Shown here: positions 35,955 to 45,899 of the stretch, in pieces
Numbering within the stretch: the first letter of the stretch is position 1
How the letters are laid out: each line of letters starts with the position of its first letter
NCBI RefSeq assembly: GCF_000381745.1
Contig: NZ_KB906973.1
Coordinates: 1-64,000 of the forward strand
DNA: 64,000 bases
Source of the DNA: Psychromonas ossibalaenae ATCC BAA-1528
GTDB lineage: Bacteria; Pseudomonadota; Gammaproteobacteria; Enterobacterales; Psychromonadaceae
Direction: 5' to 3'
Position numbers and translations under genes: made by a program
Notes under the pieces: model-generated
Database searches by the model: none
What the model saw: only the letters and a program-made list of their open reading frames with translations
What the model was told of the DNA's origin: nothing

Positions 35955-37400
35955 GTGAATCGATTTCAGCAGATTTTATTAGCCGAAGGGGTTCGCGCCG
36001 TTGAAGGTGATTCTCCCTCTTTAGCTGAGCATGCTGAAGATAAGAGTGCGTTAAGCTTTGAACAGCTTGTATTATACCGTGCCGGTCAGTTAGATCTGCG
36101 CCTGCAGATCTCGCCTTTGTTTGTGCATTTTAAACGTCTATTTGTGAATCTGTCTTTTTTTCTGTTTTTTGTTTTATTTATCTTAGGCGCAGGCAGCGTA
36201 CAGAAGCTGTTTTTTAGTGCGCAGGGAACTGAGGTTAACTTTTTCTGGGCGTTTGCGCTGTTCTTCATTCCTAATTTGTTAACGCTTCTATTATGGGGGC
36301 TGTTTTATTTTCAGGGAACTGCATTAAATACTGGCTGGTTACAGAGATTCAGTTTGTTTTCTTTAAAATCTTTTGAAAAAAGGTTTAATCAGCAGTCCTC
36401 GCAAAACCCCCATTACTGGTCACTTTTCAGGTGCTATTTTCAGGTTACATTTTCCAGAAGCCTTGGGCGTTATCAGCTGTCAGCATTAACTCATCTGTTA
36501 TGGTTTTCTTATTTTTGCGGTGCGACACTGATGCTGGTTGTTATGCTGGCAACACATCAGGTGGATTTTGTCTGGCAGACCAGTATTTTATCCGTGCAGA
36601 GTTTTCAGTGGTTAACGGAATCATTGGCTTATCTGCCCAACCTGCTAGGCTTTCCTGTACCGACTATTGAGCAGATACAGCAGAGTCATTTAGGCGCTGT
36701 TAATTTACTGGGTGATGCTGAAAATACACGTTTTGTCTGGTCAAGCTTATTAATCAGCAGCCTGGTACTTTACGGCCTGCTGCCGCGTTTATTACTGATG
36801 CTCCTGATGCGCTTTTTATTAACAGCCGGGCAGAATAAGTTTAGCCTGCCATTAACTAACCCCTATTATGTGCAGTTACGGCAGCTGTTAAAACCTAATG
36901 TTACTTCTCTGGGGATCAGTGACCCCGACGTTTGTGTAACTCAACCTGCTTATCAAGGTTCCATGGAAAAACATACCCATGGATTACCGGAACAGTTTTA
37001 TCCAGTTGCTGTTGAGCTCTCGGAAAAGCAGTTAATACAGGTCAAAGAGCATATTAAAGATTATGCTCCTGACTATTGTGATTCATTCAGACATATCTCA
37101 GATTACCCAAGTCAGCAGAAACTGCTGGCTGATATCGTCAATATCAACAGCGATTCAGTGCTTTTGTACCTTTCACTGCAGCGCGCTCCAGATCGTGGAT
37201 TACTTGGCTTTATCAAGGCATTAACTGCGCGGAATAATAAGCCCTGTTATCTGCTGTTAATTAACGACGGTCTGCTGTCAGCAGAAAAGCTGAATAAGCG
37301 CCGTAGTGACTGGTACGGACTTGCGCAGCAGGCTGATGTTTCTCTCGATAACGTCATTCAGTTAGACTGCAGTAAAAGTAACGGGGAAGCTTATGAGTAA
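35955..37400 (+). CDS. DUF2868 membrane protein
   Basis: 481 residues from GTG 35955 with a GGGGAG site; upstream in-frame ATG at 35919 lies inside trmH. Four to six hydrophobic segments are visible (for example SFFLFFVLFILGAG, FALFFIPNLLTLLLWGLFYF, LLWFSYFCGATLMLVVML, LLISSLVLYGLLPRLLLMLLM), then a C-terminal cytosolic domain with SVLLYLSLQRAPDRG. Matches the DUF2868 pattern, whose genes are usually paired with a DUF3482 GTPase as here (8-base overlap). Function unknown; a membrane partner of the GTPase is the simplest idea. Confidence 0.75.
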   Translation: MNRFQQILLAEGVRAVEGDSPSLAEHAEDKSALSFEQLVLYRAGQLDLRLQISPLFVHFKRLFVNLSFFLFFVLFILGAGSVQKLFFSAQGTEVNFFWAFALFFIPNLLTLLLWGLFYFQGTALNTGWLQRFSLFSLKSFEKRFNQQSSQNPHYWSLFRCYFQVTFSRSLGRYQLSALTHLLWFSYFCGATLMLVVMLATHQVDFVWQTSILSVQSFQWLTESLAYLPNLLGFPVPTIEQIQQSHLGAVNLLGDAENTRFVWSSLLISSLVLYGLLPRLLLMLLMRFLLTAGQNKFSLPLTNPYYVQLRQLLKPNVTSLGISDPDVCVTQPAYQGSMEKHTHGLPEQFYPVAVELSEKQLIQVKEHIKDYAPDYCDSFRHISDYPSQQKLLADIVNINSDSVLLYLSLQRAPDRGLLGFIKALTARNNKPCYLLLINDGLLSAEKLNKRRSDWYGLAQQADVSLDNVIQLDCSKSNGEAYE

Positions 37401-38787
37401 CAGCGGACTGTCAGTCGCAGTGGTCGGCCATGCGAATGCAGGTAAAACATCACTGATTCGCACTTTATTACGTGATACTGATTTTGGTGAAGTCGCTGAT
37501 CAGGCCGGCACCACACGTCATGTGGAAGGCGGTGCATTAGCCATTGATGAAACTAAGAATTTAGCCCTGTTTGATACACCGGGTTTAGAAGACTCGATGC
37601 GCCTCTTTTATCTGTTAAGTACTTTTTTTGACGGGCAGTCTGTTGATGGTATTGAACGTCTTAACTATTTTTTAGCACATTTATCTGACTATCCTGAACT
37701 TGAGCAGGAAGCAAAAGTATTAAGAGCATTATTAAATAACGATATTATTTTTTATGTGATTGATTTACGAGAGCCGGTTTTAGGTAAATATCGTGATGAG
37801 CTGCATATTCTCAGTTATGCGGCTAAACCGGTTATTCCGGTTTTAAATTTCACCATAGAGGGAGCTGCTAATCTAGAACAATGGAAAACACAGCTGGCAC
37901 GTTTGAATTTCCACGCTTTTGTGAGCTTCGATAATGTGCATTTTAAGTTTGCCGATGAGCTGAAAATATATCAGAAAATGCAGACCCTTCTAGCTGAGAA
38001 AGAAGTTCTGCTCCAGGAATTGATTAATCAGCGCCGCCAGCAGTGGTCTGAGTTGTTTACTGCCGCCGGTGAGCTGGTAGGCAGTTTATTTATCGAATGT
38101 GCCTCTCTGCGTTATAAAACGCTTAACGGCGAGCAGGAAATCGAGCAGGCAACTGCAAAGCTGCAGCAGGCCGTGCGTGAAGCGGAAAAAAAATGTGTAC
38201 GCAGATTATTAAAGCTTTATCAGTTCCGTAAAGGAGATTTAGAAAACAGCCATTTACCTGTTGAACAGGGGGGCTGGGAGCTGGATCTGTTTTCAGCAGA
38301 TAATCTGCAGGAATTCGGTATTAAACTGACTGGTAATATTGCTAAAGGGGCGGGGCTTGGTGTGGCGATTGATCTAGTCACTGCCGGTATGACCCTAGGT
38401 GCGGCCGCTGTGACCGGCGGCATTGCCGGGGCGTTATGGGGAGTTAAACAGCGTTATTTTGATGAGATACAGGCAAAGATAAAAGGCTCTCGTTATATCT
38501 GTTTGAATGATGTTACGCTGCAGGTTTTGTGGTTAAGACAGGTGAAACTGCTGCAGGCCTTACAGAAAAGAGGCCATGCAAGTTTTGCTAAAATAGATTA
38601 TCAGATAACCGCTCAGAGCGGCGAAAATGAACTACCGCAAAACTGGTCTAAATGGCTGCGTAAAGCGCGCAGCCACCCTAACTGGTCCTCTTTGAATTCT
38701 CAATCGACAGATTTAGCAGAAAATAACCGTTTGTTATTTATGAAAGAACTGTGTCAGGAGTTAGTCAAAGGCGAGAGCCTGCGCTAA
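37393..38787 (+). CDS. Era-like GTPase with DUF3482 domain
   Basis: 464 residues. N-terminal GTPase domain: P-loop GHANAGKTS (about 12-20), switch I Thr region AGTTRHVEGG, G3 DTPGLED (about 56-62), and a G4 candidate VLNF. The middle is helical with coiled-coil-like stretches (EQEIEQATAKLQQAVREAEKK), then a Gly/Ala-rich segment (KGAGLGVAIDLVTAGMTLGAAAVTGGIAGALWG, about 318-350) that may contact the membrane. Start overlaps the DUF2868 gene by 8 bases, so the two are coupled. The process they serve is unknown. Confidence 0.8.
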   Translation: MSNSGLSVAVVGHANAGKTSLIRTLLRDTDFGEVADQAGTTRHVEGGALAIDETKNLALFDTPGLEDSMRLFYLLSTFFDGQSVDGIERLNYFLAHLSDYPELEQEAKVLRALLNNDIIFYVIDLREPVLGKYRDELHILSYAAKPVIPVLNFTIEGAANLEQWKTQLARLNFHAFVSFDNVHFKFADELKIYQKMQTLLAEKEVLLQELINQRRQQWSELFTAAGELVGSLFIECASLRYKTLNGEQEIEQATAKLQQAVREAEKKCVRRLLKLYQFRKGDLENSHLPVEQGGWELDLFSADNLQEFGIKLTGNIAKGAGLGVAIDLVTAGMTLGAAAVTGGIAGALWGVKQRYFDEIQAKIKGSRYICLNDVTLQVLWLRQVKLLQALQKRGHASFAKIDYQITAQSGENELPQNWSKWLRKARSHPNWSSLNSQSTDLAENNRLLFMKELCQELVKGESLR

Positions 38788-39033
38788 ATTCCTCTGTCTG
38801 TAGCTCTCAATGGATCTCTTTACCTGTGATTTGGTTCTGTAACTTGTTGATGTTAAACAGGTGTTGAGAGTGCCCCCATTTTAAACGGATCCTGTTCAAA
38901 CAGATTTGTGATCCAGCCTGCATAGTTGAGTAATGAATAATAAAGGTAAGATCTTGCCTTTAGAAGATAAAAGAAAAATGACACTTCATGTAATGATAAT
39001 CCGAGTATTTACTACGGATGTCCAGGAGGACCC

Positions 39034-41253
39034 ATGAAGATGAAAGTCACTAAATTAAGCGCATTGATCGCCGCCGTTATTTTAAGCGGGTGTAATGATT
39101 CCGACAATGATAACAGCAGTAAATTTGAACAGCCGGTTCTGAGTACAAAAAGCCTTAATATCATTGAAAAAGACGGTTATCAGTTTAAAGATCATAACAA
39201 GGACGGTGAAGTTAATCCATTTGAGGACTGGCGTTTAAGCGCTTCTGAGCGTGCGGATGATCTTGTTGCTCGAATGACCGATGCAGAAAAAGCCGGTGCC
39301 ATGATGCACGGCACATTCTCTATCTCTGCAGGCATACTAGGCACAAGCGACTCTAGGCTGGTCTTTGATGGCGGCTCCCCTATGTTTCCTAACAATACTG
39401 TATTAATTAAAGAACGCCTGCTTAATACCTTTATCACCCGCCAATCGGCAGCGGTAGAAGTGATTGCCGAGGATAATAACAAGGCGCAGGAAATTGCGGA
39501 GCAATCCCGTCTGGGTATCCCGCTTTCCATCTCAAGTGATCCGCGTAACCACTTTAATGAAGCTGGCGGCGCATCAGTTGGCTCTGGTGAGTTTTCAAAA
39601 TGGACTGAAACACTGGGTATGGCGGCACTCGATGACGTGGAGATGGTTAAAAACTTTGCTGATATTATCCGCCAGGAATACCTGGCAGTCGGTATTAACC
39701 AGGCACTGCATCCAACTGCGGATGTAGCCACTGAACCAAGATGGGGCCGAGTCAACAGTACCTTTGGTGAAGATGCACTGGTATCGCGCCGCATGACCAG
39801 AGCCTATGTACAGGGACTGCAGAATTCAGATACGGATCTGGTTAAAGACGGTGTCTGGGGCGTAGTAAAACATTTTGCCGGAGGTGGTCCGCAGGAAAAT
39901 GGCCTTGATGCCCATTACTTTGTCGGCAGAAAGCAGGTTTATCCGGGTAATAACTTCGATTACCACCGTATTCCCTTTAAAGGTGCTTTTGAAGCCGGCG
40001 TAGCGGGCGTTATGCCCTATTATGGTCTGCCGATTGATGCTGTTGATAAGAGTGGAACAAAGATTGAAGAAGTTGGATTTAACTACAATAAGTACCTGTT
40101 GACCGATGTGTTACGTGGTGAAGAGAAATTTGAAGGAGTGGTTCTCTCCGACTGGCTGGTTGCTGGTGACTGTCTGGCTGACGGGCCATGCCAAAATGGT
40201 CAACAGACGCTGACGGACAGCGAGATGAATCCATTTGCTTACCTTGCTATGCCCTGGGGTAAGGAAGACGTAGACGCAGCAGAAAGAGCCGCGCAGTTTG
40301 TTGAGGCCGGTGTTGATTCATTTGGTGGTATTGATGATCCGTCTGCACTGCTTGCAAGCATTGAGTCCGGGCGTTTACCGATAGAGCGTATTAACCTGTC
40401 TGTGAAACGTATTATGGTGAATAAGTTTAAACAAGGCTTATTTGAGTCTCCGATGGTTGATCCGGCTGCCGCCAAAACGATTGTCGGTAAAGCTGAATTC
40501 CAGACGGCTGCTGATGATTCGCAACGCCGCTCTGTAACTCTGTTGAAAAATGAAGGCGATGTTTTACCGCTAAAAACAGCCGAGTTAGGCAAGGTGTTTG
40601 TAAGCGGCATCGGTGCTGATTTCGCTGCCGCTTATGGTCTGACTGTTGTAGATAAGATGGCTGATGCTGATACCATTATTATCCGCACACAAACCCCGGG
40701 ACTGCAGGCATTTGCGTGGAACCCATTCGCAATTATAATGCCGATGGGTGAACTTGGCTTTATCTCTGATGATGATTTTGCACTTCGTGATTATGAACTA
40801 GCGAAAGATTCGAAGAATGATGCACAGCTTTGTTATCCTGATTCTGAGAAATACCCTGCATTAGACGGCGAAGGAAACCCACACCCGCTTGCAGGAAAAG
40901 CTGTCGGCCGATGTGAGTACACTGGCGGCGCAGCATATGACTTAATCTCGGCTGCTATTGATTCGGGTAAACGCGTTATTCTGGATGTGTTTATGATTCG
41001 TCCTACCGCATTGGGTAATATTGCAGATGATATTGCTGTTATTACCGCTAACTACGGTACCTCTGATCAAGCATTTTTAGATGTAATCACCAATAAAAAT
41101 GGTGCACAGCCTGAAGGTAAATTACCGTTTGGTTTACCATTCTCAACGAATGTTGTTGAAGAATTCGGCTTAGAAGATGTGCCGTCTTTTGATGAGCCTG
41201 AAAAAGCTAAGATCACTCAGTTCGAGTTTGGCTTTGGTCTGTCGTACAAATAG
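39034..41253 (+). CDS. Glycoside hydrolase family 3 lipoprotein (beta-glucosidase/xylosidase-like)
   Basis: 739 residues. Lipobox LSGC with Cys20 and Asn at +2 predicts an outer-membrane lipoprotein. The text DHNKDGEVNPFEDWRLS (about 53-69) is typical at the head of GH3 enzymes. GH3 catalytic domain: WGRVNSTFGEDALVSRRMTRAYVQGLQ, VKHFAGGG, and the likely nucleophile D373 in VVLSDW; then the C-terminal alpha/beta sandwich ending GYGLSYK-like (EFGFGLSYK). Substrate cannot be told. It is monocistronic, with a GGAGGA site before the ATG and a terminator after. Confidence 0.87.
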   Translation: MKMKVTKLSALIAAVILSGCNDSDNDNSSKFEQPVLSTKSLNIIEKDGYQFKDHNKDGEVNPFEDWRLSASERADDLVARMTDAEKAGAMMHGTFSISAGILGTSDSRLVFDGGSPMFPNNTVLIKERLLNTFITRQSAAVEVIAEDNNKAQEIAEQSRLGIPLSISSDPRNHFNEAGGASVGSGEFSKWTETLGMAALDDVEMVKNFADIIRQEYLAVGINQALHPTADVATEPRWGRVNSTFGEDALVSRRMTRAYVQGLQNSDTDLVKDGVWGVVKHFAGGGPQENGLDAHYFVGRKQVYPGNNFDYHRIPFKGAFEAGVAGVMPYYGLPIDAVDKSGTKIEEVGFNYNKYLLTDVLRGEEKFEGVVLSDWLVAGDCLADGPCQNGQQTLTDSEMNPFAYLAMPWGKEDVDAAERAAQFVEAGVDSFGGIDDPSALLASIESGRLPIERINLSVKRIMVNKFKQGLFESPMVDPAAAKTIVGKAEFQTAADDSQRRSVTLLKNEGDVLPLKTAELGKVFVSGIGADFAAAYGLTVVDKMADADTIIIRTQTPGLQAFAWNPFAIIMPMGELGFISDDDFALRDYELAKDSKNDAQLCYPDSEKYPALDGEGNPHPLAGKAVGRCEYTGGAAYDLISAAIDSGKRVILDVFMIRPTALGNIADDIAVITANYGTSDQAFLDVITNKNGAQPEGKLPFGLPFSTNVVEEFGLEDVPSFDEPEKAKITQFEFGFGLSYK

Positions 41254-41280
41254 TTATAAATTAATATTACGGCTTAAATT

Positions 41281-41310
41281 AAAACCCTAGCTATAAACTA
41301 GGGTTTTTTG
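41281..41310 (+). terminator. Terminator between the GH3 gene and pldA
   Basis: AAAACCCTAG and CTAGGGTTTT form a stem around a short CTATAAA loop with a T-tract after it, 27 bases past the GH3 stop. The symmetry lets it serve the convergent pldA as well. Confidence 0.85.
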
Positions 41311-41340
41311 TCTGTAACCAGGCTTTTTAAACTCTGTAAT

Positions 41341-42198
41341 TTATAACCAGTCGGTTAATGAAATGCCTAAACCAATGGTATTGGTATATTCATTGTATTC
41401 AATCATGCTGTTGCCATATCCGCTGAATACCTGCAGATAGCCGCGCAGATTGCCGTGAATCGGGAAACTCCAGGAAAATTCGGTTGAACCTTTACTGAAA
41501 CCACTCTCGAGATTATTTCTACTGGTTAAGGTAAAAGTACTGCTGCTGCGTTTGTAGATAACGCTCATTTTTCCATGTCCGTAATAATCAAGCAGGTCGG
41601 GGTTATTATCTTCTTCTGCAGATTCAGAAATTCGATGCCAGGGGTTTACTACAAAGATAAAATCATTTTTTTCGAATAAAAATTTTGCATCAAAACGGTT
41701 CCAGCTTCGTGAGATAGGTTCGCTGCGTCCGTTGGATTGATGGGTAAAACTTAAGGTCGCTAATTTAAATTTCCAGCCGGCACCCAGTTCTTGATCCTGC
41801 TGCCATAAAGCAAAAACCTCCGGCTCATAGTTGGTCTCCCTGAACGGTGATGACTGCTCTGTGTTGTAGGCCTGCCAGAAGGAAAGCTGTGTGTAAGCAA
41901 AATATACCGAGAGCGGCAGATCTGCTATATTTTGGGCTATCGGCATTTTGAAGCTGATTTGAAATTTCATCTCCATATTTTGTGCCTGGTGATCGTCTCC
42001 GGCATTTCGGTAAACATCATAACTGTCTATTTTATCGTTATAGTTAAAGGGTAAAATATAAGTAGGCTTATGCGGCGTGATTGAAAAGTTAACTTGCTCA
42101 AGGTTTTTTTCCTGCTGCAGACGTTGATCAACGGCTGACTGCTTAGCTAGAGTGGGGAAACTGTACAAAAGAATAAATAGTGAAAAAATAAAACGCAT
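41341..42198 (-). CDS. pldA: Outer membrane phospholipase A (OMPLA)
   Basis: 285 residues from ATG 42198, chosen because AAGGCG lies at proper distance; ATG 42204 is the alternative. An N-terminal signal peptide (MRFIFSLFILLYSFPTLAKQ) precedes a 12-strand beta-barrel. The catalytic triad is recognisable in FTHQSNGRS and SRSWNR, with His, Ser and Asn as in OMPLA H142/S144/N156. Ends in W-L rather than the common Phe. The enzyme hydrolyses phospholipids in the outer leaflet when the membrane is disturbed. Divergent from recG. Confidence 0.9.
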   Translation of the reverse strand: MRFIFSLFILLYSFPTLAKQSAVDQRLQQEKNLEQVNFSITPHKPTYILPFNYNDKIDSYDVYRNAGDDHQAQNMEMKFQISFKMPIAQNIADLPLSVYFAYTQLSFWQAYNTEQSSPFRETNYEPEVFALWQQDQELGAGWKFKLATLSFTHQSNGRSEPISRSWNRFDAKFLFEKNDFIFVVNPWHRISESAEEDNNPDLLDYYGHGKMSVIYKRSSSTFTLTSRNNLESGFSKGSTEFSWSFPIHGNLRGYLQVFSGYGNSMIEYNEYTNTIGLGISLTDWL

Positions 42199-42277
42199 AT
42201 CCATCGCCTTAATAATAATGTAAATTTATTTACCTGCGTATAACCAGTAGATTTGGCTGCACAAGATAAGCAAACGC

Positions 42278-42283
42278 TATAAT
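42278..42283 (+). promoter_or_regulatory. -10 box upstream of recG
   Basis: A perfect TATAAT 48 bases before the recG ATG. TTGGCT occurs 19 bases further upstream as a possible -35. Weakly supported on its own. Confidence 0.4.
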
Positions 42284-42330
42284 AGTAGACTGCCAGAGCT
42301 TGTTTACAGTCTAACCGCTTGAGGGACAAA

Positions 42331-44403
42331 ATGAAATTAGAAAAAATTCCCTTAACAGCCCTAAAAGGCGTGGGTATAAAAGCTGCTGAGAGGCTGGCTA
42401 AAATCGGTTTGAATGATGTATCTGATCTGCTTTTTCACCTGCCCTTACATTATCAGGACCGCACCCGTATCTATCCAATTTCTGATCTGAAAGACGGTAT
42501 GCAGGTCAGTGTGCAGGGGCGGGTGTTAAGCTGTAATGTTCAGTTTGGCAAACGGCGTATATTAAAGTGTAAAATAAGCGACGGAAGCGGTAGTGTAACG
42601 CTGAATTTTTTTAATTTTAATGCTTCACAAAAAAATAGTTTAGAGCAGGGCACCTTAATTAAATGTTTTGGCGAGTTTCGTCGTGGTTATCAGGGCTTTG
42701 AAGTAACTCACCCCGATTATTCGAGTCTTGATGCCAAGCTGGAAACTCATGTCGAAGAAACACTTACACCGATTTATCCGACCACCGAAGGGTTAAAGCA
42801 GAACAGCCTGCGTAATTTAACTGAGCAGGCTTTGATCCATTTACAGCAGAATAAAATTGCGGAATTAGTACCAACGCACCTGCTGCCTCATCCGATGAAT
42901 CTTGCCGATGCACTTAAGTATATTCATCGTCCGCCGCCGGATGCCTGTATTGAGCAGCTGGAAGCAAAAACTCATCCTGCGCAGCAGCGGCTGATTGTTG
43001 AAGAATTATTAGCCCAGCAGTTGAGCATGCTGACCATGCGTGTGAATGCCCAGCAGCATCAAGCTGCCGCGATTCAGAAAACAGGATTATTACAACAACA
43101 GTTATTAAACAGCCTGCCTTTTTCGGCAACGAATGCACAAAACAGAGTCAGCGCTGAGATTCAGAAGGACTTGCAGCAGGCTGTGCCTATGATGCGTTTA
43201 GTACAGGGCGATGTAGGTTCAGGAAAAACCTTAGTTGCTGCGCTGGCCGCCCTAAGTGTGATTGAAGCGGGTTATCAGGTTGCTTTAATGGCACCTACTG
43301 AGCTGTTAGCTGAGCAGCATTTATTAAATTTTAAGAAGTGGTTCGAGCCGCTTAATATTCGTGTTGGTTTTCTTTCTGGAAAATTGAAAGCCAAAGAAAA
43401 GCGTGATCAGTTAGAAAATATCACTCTGGGTTTATCGAAAATGGTGGTGGGAACTCATGCGCTGTTTTCTGAAAATGTACAGTTTAGTAAGCTGGCATTA
43501 ATTATCGTTGATGAGCAGCACAGGTTCGGAGTGCACCAGCGTTTAGCGCTGCGTGAGAAAGGGCAGTTTGGAGATTTTTCTCCACACCAGCTAACCATGA
43601 CTGCAACACCTATCCCAAGAACATTAGCTATGACTGCCTATGCAGATCTGAATGTGTCGGTAATCGATGAATTACCGCCGGGCAGAACGGCAGTTAAAAC
43701 TGTTGCGCTTGCAGATTCAAGACGGGACGAGATTATTCAGCGTGTTTATCAGTCCTGTAAAAATGAAGGGCGTCAGGCTTACTGGGTATGTACCCTGATT
43801 GAAGAGTCGGAAGTGTTAGAGTGTCAGGCCGCAGAGGAAACTGCAAATGGACTGCAGCTGTCTCTACCTGATTTACGCATTGGTTTGGTGCATGGGCGTA
43901 TGAAAGCCATTGAAAAACAGTATGTAATGGACCACTTTAAAGCTGGAGAGTTAGATTTGTTAGTGGCCACCACGGTTATTGAAGTCGGGGTAGATGTGCC
44001 TAATTCAAGTCTGATGATTATTGAAAACCCGGAAAGGCTGGGTTTAGCGCAGCTGCATCAGCTGCGCGGACGTGTCGGGCGCGGCAGTACTGCTAGTCAT
44101 TGTGTTTTACTTTATAAAAATCCATTGTCTAAAACTGCGCAGAAACGTCTGCAGATTTTACGCGAAAGTAATGACGGTTTTTATATTGCCGAGCAGGATC
44201 TGGCTATCCGCGGCCCGGGAGAGGTTTTAGGAACAAGGCAGACTGGTGTTGCGGAATTTAAAATTGCAGATCTGCTCCGCGACCAGAGTTTACTGCCGCA
44301 GACGCAGCAGCTGGCGCAGACGGTAGTGCACTCTTTTCCCGAGCTGATAACACCGCTGACTAAACGCTGGTTAGGTGATAAAGGACAGTATGCTCATGCC
44401 TAG
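42331..44403 (+). CDS. recG: ATP-dependent DNA helicase RecG
   Basis: Branch-migrates and reverses stalled replication forks. 690 residues from ATG 42331 (GAGGG site); ATG 42319 is rejected for lack of spacing. Order: N-terminal wedge/OB domain (about 50-160; QGRVLSCNVQFGKRRILKCKISDGSG), helicase motif I GDVGSGKTLVAAL, Ia MAPTELLAEQH, II VDEQHRFG (DEQH), III TATPIPRTL, IV-VI including VATTVIEVGVDVPN and QLRGRVGRG, then the TRG region (DGFYIAEQDLAIRGPGEVLGTRQTG). Overlaps the AsmA-like gene by 14 bases. Confidence 0.96.
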   Translation: MKLEKIPLTALKGVGIKAAERLAKIGLNDVSDLLFHLPLHYQDRTRIYPISDLKDGMQVSVQGRVLSCNVQFGKRRILKCKISDGSGSVTLNFFNFNASQKNSLEQGTLIKCFGEFRRGYQGFEVTHPDYSSLDAKLETHVEETLTPIYPTTEGLKQNSLRNLTEQALIHLQQNKIAELVPTHLLPHPMNLADALKYIHRPPPDACIEQLEAKTHPAQQRLIVEELLAQQLSMLTMRVNAQQHQAAAIQKTGLLQQQLLNSLPFSATNAQNRVSAEIQKDLQQAVPMMRLVQGDVGSGKTLVAALAALSVIEAGYQVALMAPTELLAEQHLLNFKKWFEPLNIRVGFLSGKLKAKEKRDQLENITLGLSKMVVGTHALFSENVQFSKLALIIVDEQHRFGVHQRLALREKGQFGDFSPHQLTMTATPIPRTLAMTAYADLNVSVIDELPPGRTAVKTVALADSRRDEIIQRVYQSCKNEGRQAYWVCTLIEESEVLECQAAEETANGLQLSLPDLRIGLVHGRMKAIEKQYVMDHFKAGELDLLVATTVIEVGVDVPNSSLMIIENPERLGLAQLHQLRGRVGRGSTASHCVLLYKNPLSKTAQKRLQILRESNDGFYIAEQDLAIRGPGEVLGTRQTGVAEFKIADLLRDQSLLPQTQQLAQTVVHSFPELITPLTKRWLGDKGQYAHA

Positions 44404-45736
44404 TATGCGCTTTATAAGTCATAGGGCTTATCGTCGCCTGCTGAGCTGTACTTTAGTAGTGGGTTTATTGAGCTTCTCTTTAGGGGCTTTTATTTACTTT
44501 TTTGATCTTAACGATTACCGCGGGCTGATCAGTAAACAGATAAGCAGGGCAGCAGGTTATCAGATAAGCTTTGCTGCAGTTGACAGCCGTTTACTCTCTG
44601 ATTCCCGAATCACTTTTTCAGGGCTGTCGCTAGTGCGGGATAACCGGGAACTTGTATATATTGATACAGTGGAAATTAATATAAACAAGTTAAGCTTGTG
44701 GAATCGTCAGTTAGAGCTCGGTCTGCTGCGGTTCAGCGGTATTAAGGTTGAAGGAGATACTGCTGTTTTTGCTAAGCCTGACTCTGAAAGTAAAGATGAA
44801 CATCAGACAGAGGCTGAGGTTCAACCGCAGCTGATACCCTGGGAGCTGTTTGCAATAGAAAAATTATCTGTTGAGGATCTCAATGTCGATATTACTCAGG
44901 CCGGGCAGAGACTGGTTGTTGATAGTGGTGCTTTAAGTACAAAAAATCTGCTGATTATTGAGAACCGCCGGCTTGCCCCTGGTTTTTTTGAAGGTAACTT
45001 AAAACTGACCTTAAAAGCCCTTTCTCTGCAGTCTTCAAAGGCTGAAAAGCTTAGCGTTTCTGATCTTGAGCTGGATGCGTTTTTTGCACTGCAGAGCATG
45101 CAGGCGGGCTTGGATATTAAGGCGGATGAGCTGGATATCAGCATGAACGGGCAGCAGGCTGCCGCTGCCTATAATACTCAGCTTGCGCTGGCTTTTAACA
45201 GGGACAAGCTCAGTATAAAAGAGCTGAGCACAGAAGTGTTTTCTGGAAAACTGCAGCTGCAGGCCGATATACTATTGTCGATAAACATATTAACCAAGCC
45301 TGCTTTAGCTGTTAAAACACTAAACGTGCATAATCTGGCGGTAACAGATATGGATTTGACCATTCCTGCTTTACCTGAGCAGCCGATAAAAACAGTGTCA
45401 AGTACGCAAAACAGCAGGCCGCTGCCGCTTGAAAACCTGCTGCTGAAACAGATGCTGTTAAAAAATATAAATATCAGCAGTAATAATCCGCAGATACCCT
45501 TAGTTGTTAAAAACTTCAGCGGCAGCGTTTCTGATTTTACTCTACTGCATAATTATCAAGTAAAGATGTTACCTGAAGAGGAGAGTAATGCCGGTTCATT
45601 TTCCGTGCAGTTTGCTTATCTGCAGTGGATGACGGCAGTTATTGAGCAGTTTGAAATTTCCGGCCGCCTGTCTAAAAATGATCAGGCCGTGTTACTGATC
45701 AAGCAGTTATTAAAGGCAGAGGTAGTCAATAAGTGA
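44390..45736 (+). CDS. AsmA family protein
   Basis: 448 residues from ATG 44390, which has AAAGGA seven bases upstream inside the recG end. One N-terminal membrane anchor (LLSCTLVVGLLSFSLGAFIYFF) and then a long periplasmic region with the AsmA opening pattern YRGLISKQISRAAGYQISF and repeats of beta-strand-rich segments (VEININKLSLWNRQLELGLLRFSGIKVEGD). AsmA-like proteins are proposed to bridge the periplasm and move lipids. Compared with E. coli AsmA (617) this is short. Probably co-transcribed with recG. Confidence 0.75.
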   Translation: MLMPSMRFISHRAYRRLLSCTLVVGLLSFSLGAFIYFFDLNDYRGLISKQISRAAGYQISFAAVDSRLLSDSRITFSGLSLVRDNRELVYIDTVEININKLSLWNRQLELGLLRFSGIKVEGDTAVFAKPDSESKDEHQTEAEVQPQLIPWELFAIEKLSVEDLNVDITQAGQRLVVDSGALSTKNLLIIENRRLAPGFFEGNLKLTLKALSLQSSKAEKLSVSDLELDAFFALQSMQAGLDIKADELDISMNGQQAAAAYNTQLALAFNRDKLSIKELSTEVFSGKLQLQADILLSINILTKPALAVKTLNVHNLAVTDMDLTIPALPEQPIKTVSSTQNSRPLPLENLLLKQMLLKNINISSNNPQIPLVVKNFSGSVSDFTLLHNYQVKMLPEEESNAGSFSVQFAYLQWMTAVIEQFEISGRLSKNDQAVLLIKQLLKAEVVNK

Positions 45737-45852
45737 TCAACTTTCTCTGTATCTGCTTTTACGACTTCAGTAACGATTATATCATTCGCGTTAAGATGTA
45801 ACTTGTTGAACAATAACAGATTTGTAAGTTGTCAGAATAAAATTCTCTATTT

Positions 45853-45861
45853 TGTTATAAT
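45853..45861 (+). promoter_or_regulatory. Extended -10 promoter of putP
   Basis: TGT followed by TATAAT (45856-45861) is an extended -10 element, 39 bases before the putP ATG. No good -35 hexamer is seen at 17 bases. Confidence 0.5.
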
Positions 45862-45899
45862 CCCCGCCAGTTTTTAACTTTAATCTAAATAGGGACCCC

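Noticed and set aside
39192-39794. 200-codon open frame antisense to the GH3 gene
   Set aside because: Ser-rich shadow frame; the plus strand carries a well-conserved GH3 enzyme with lipobox and catalytic Asp.
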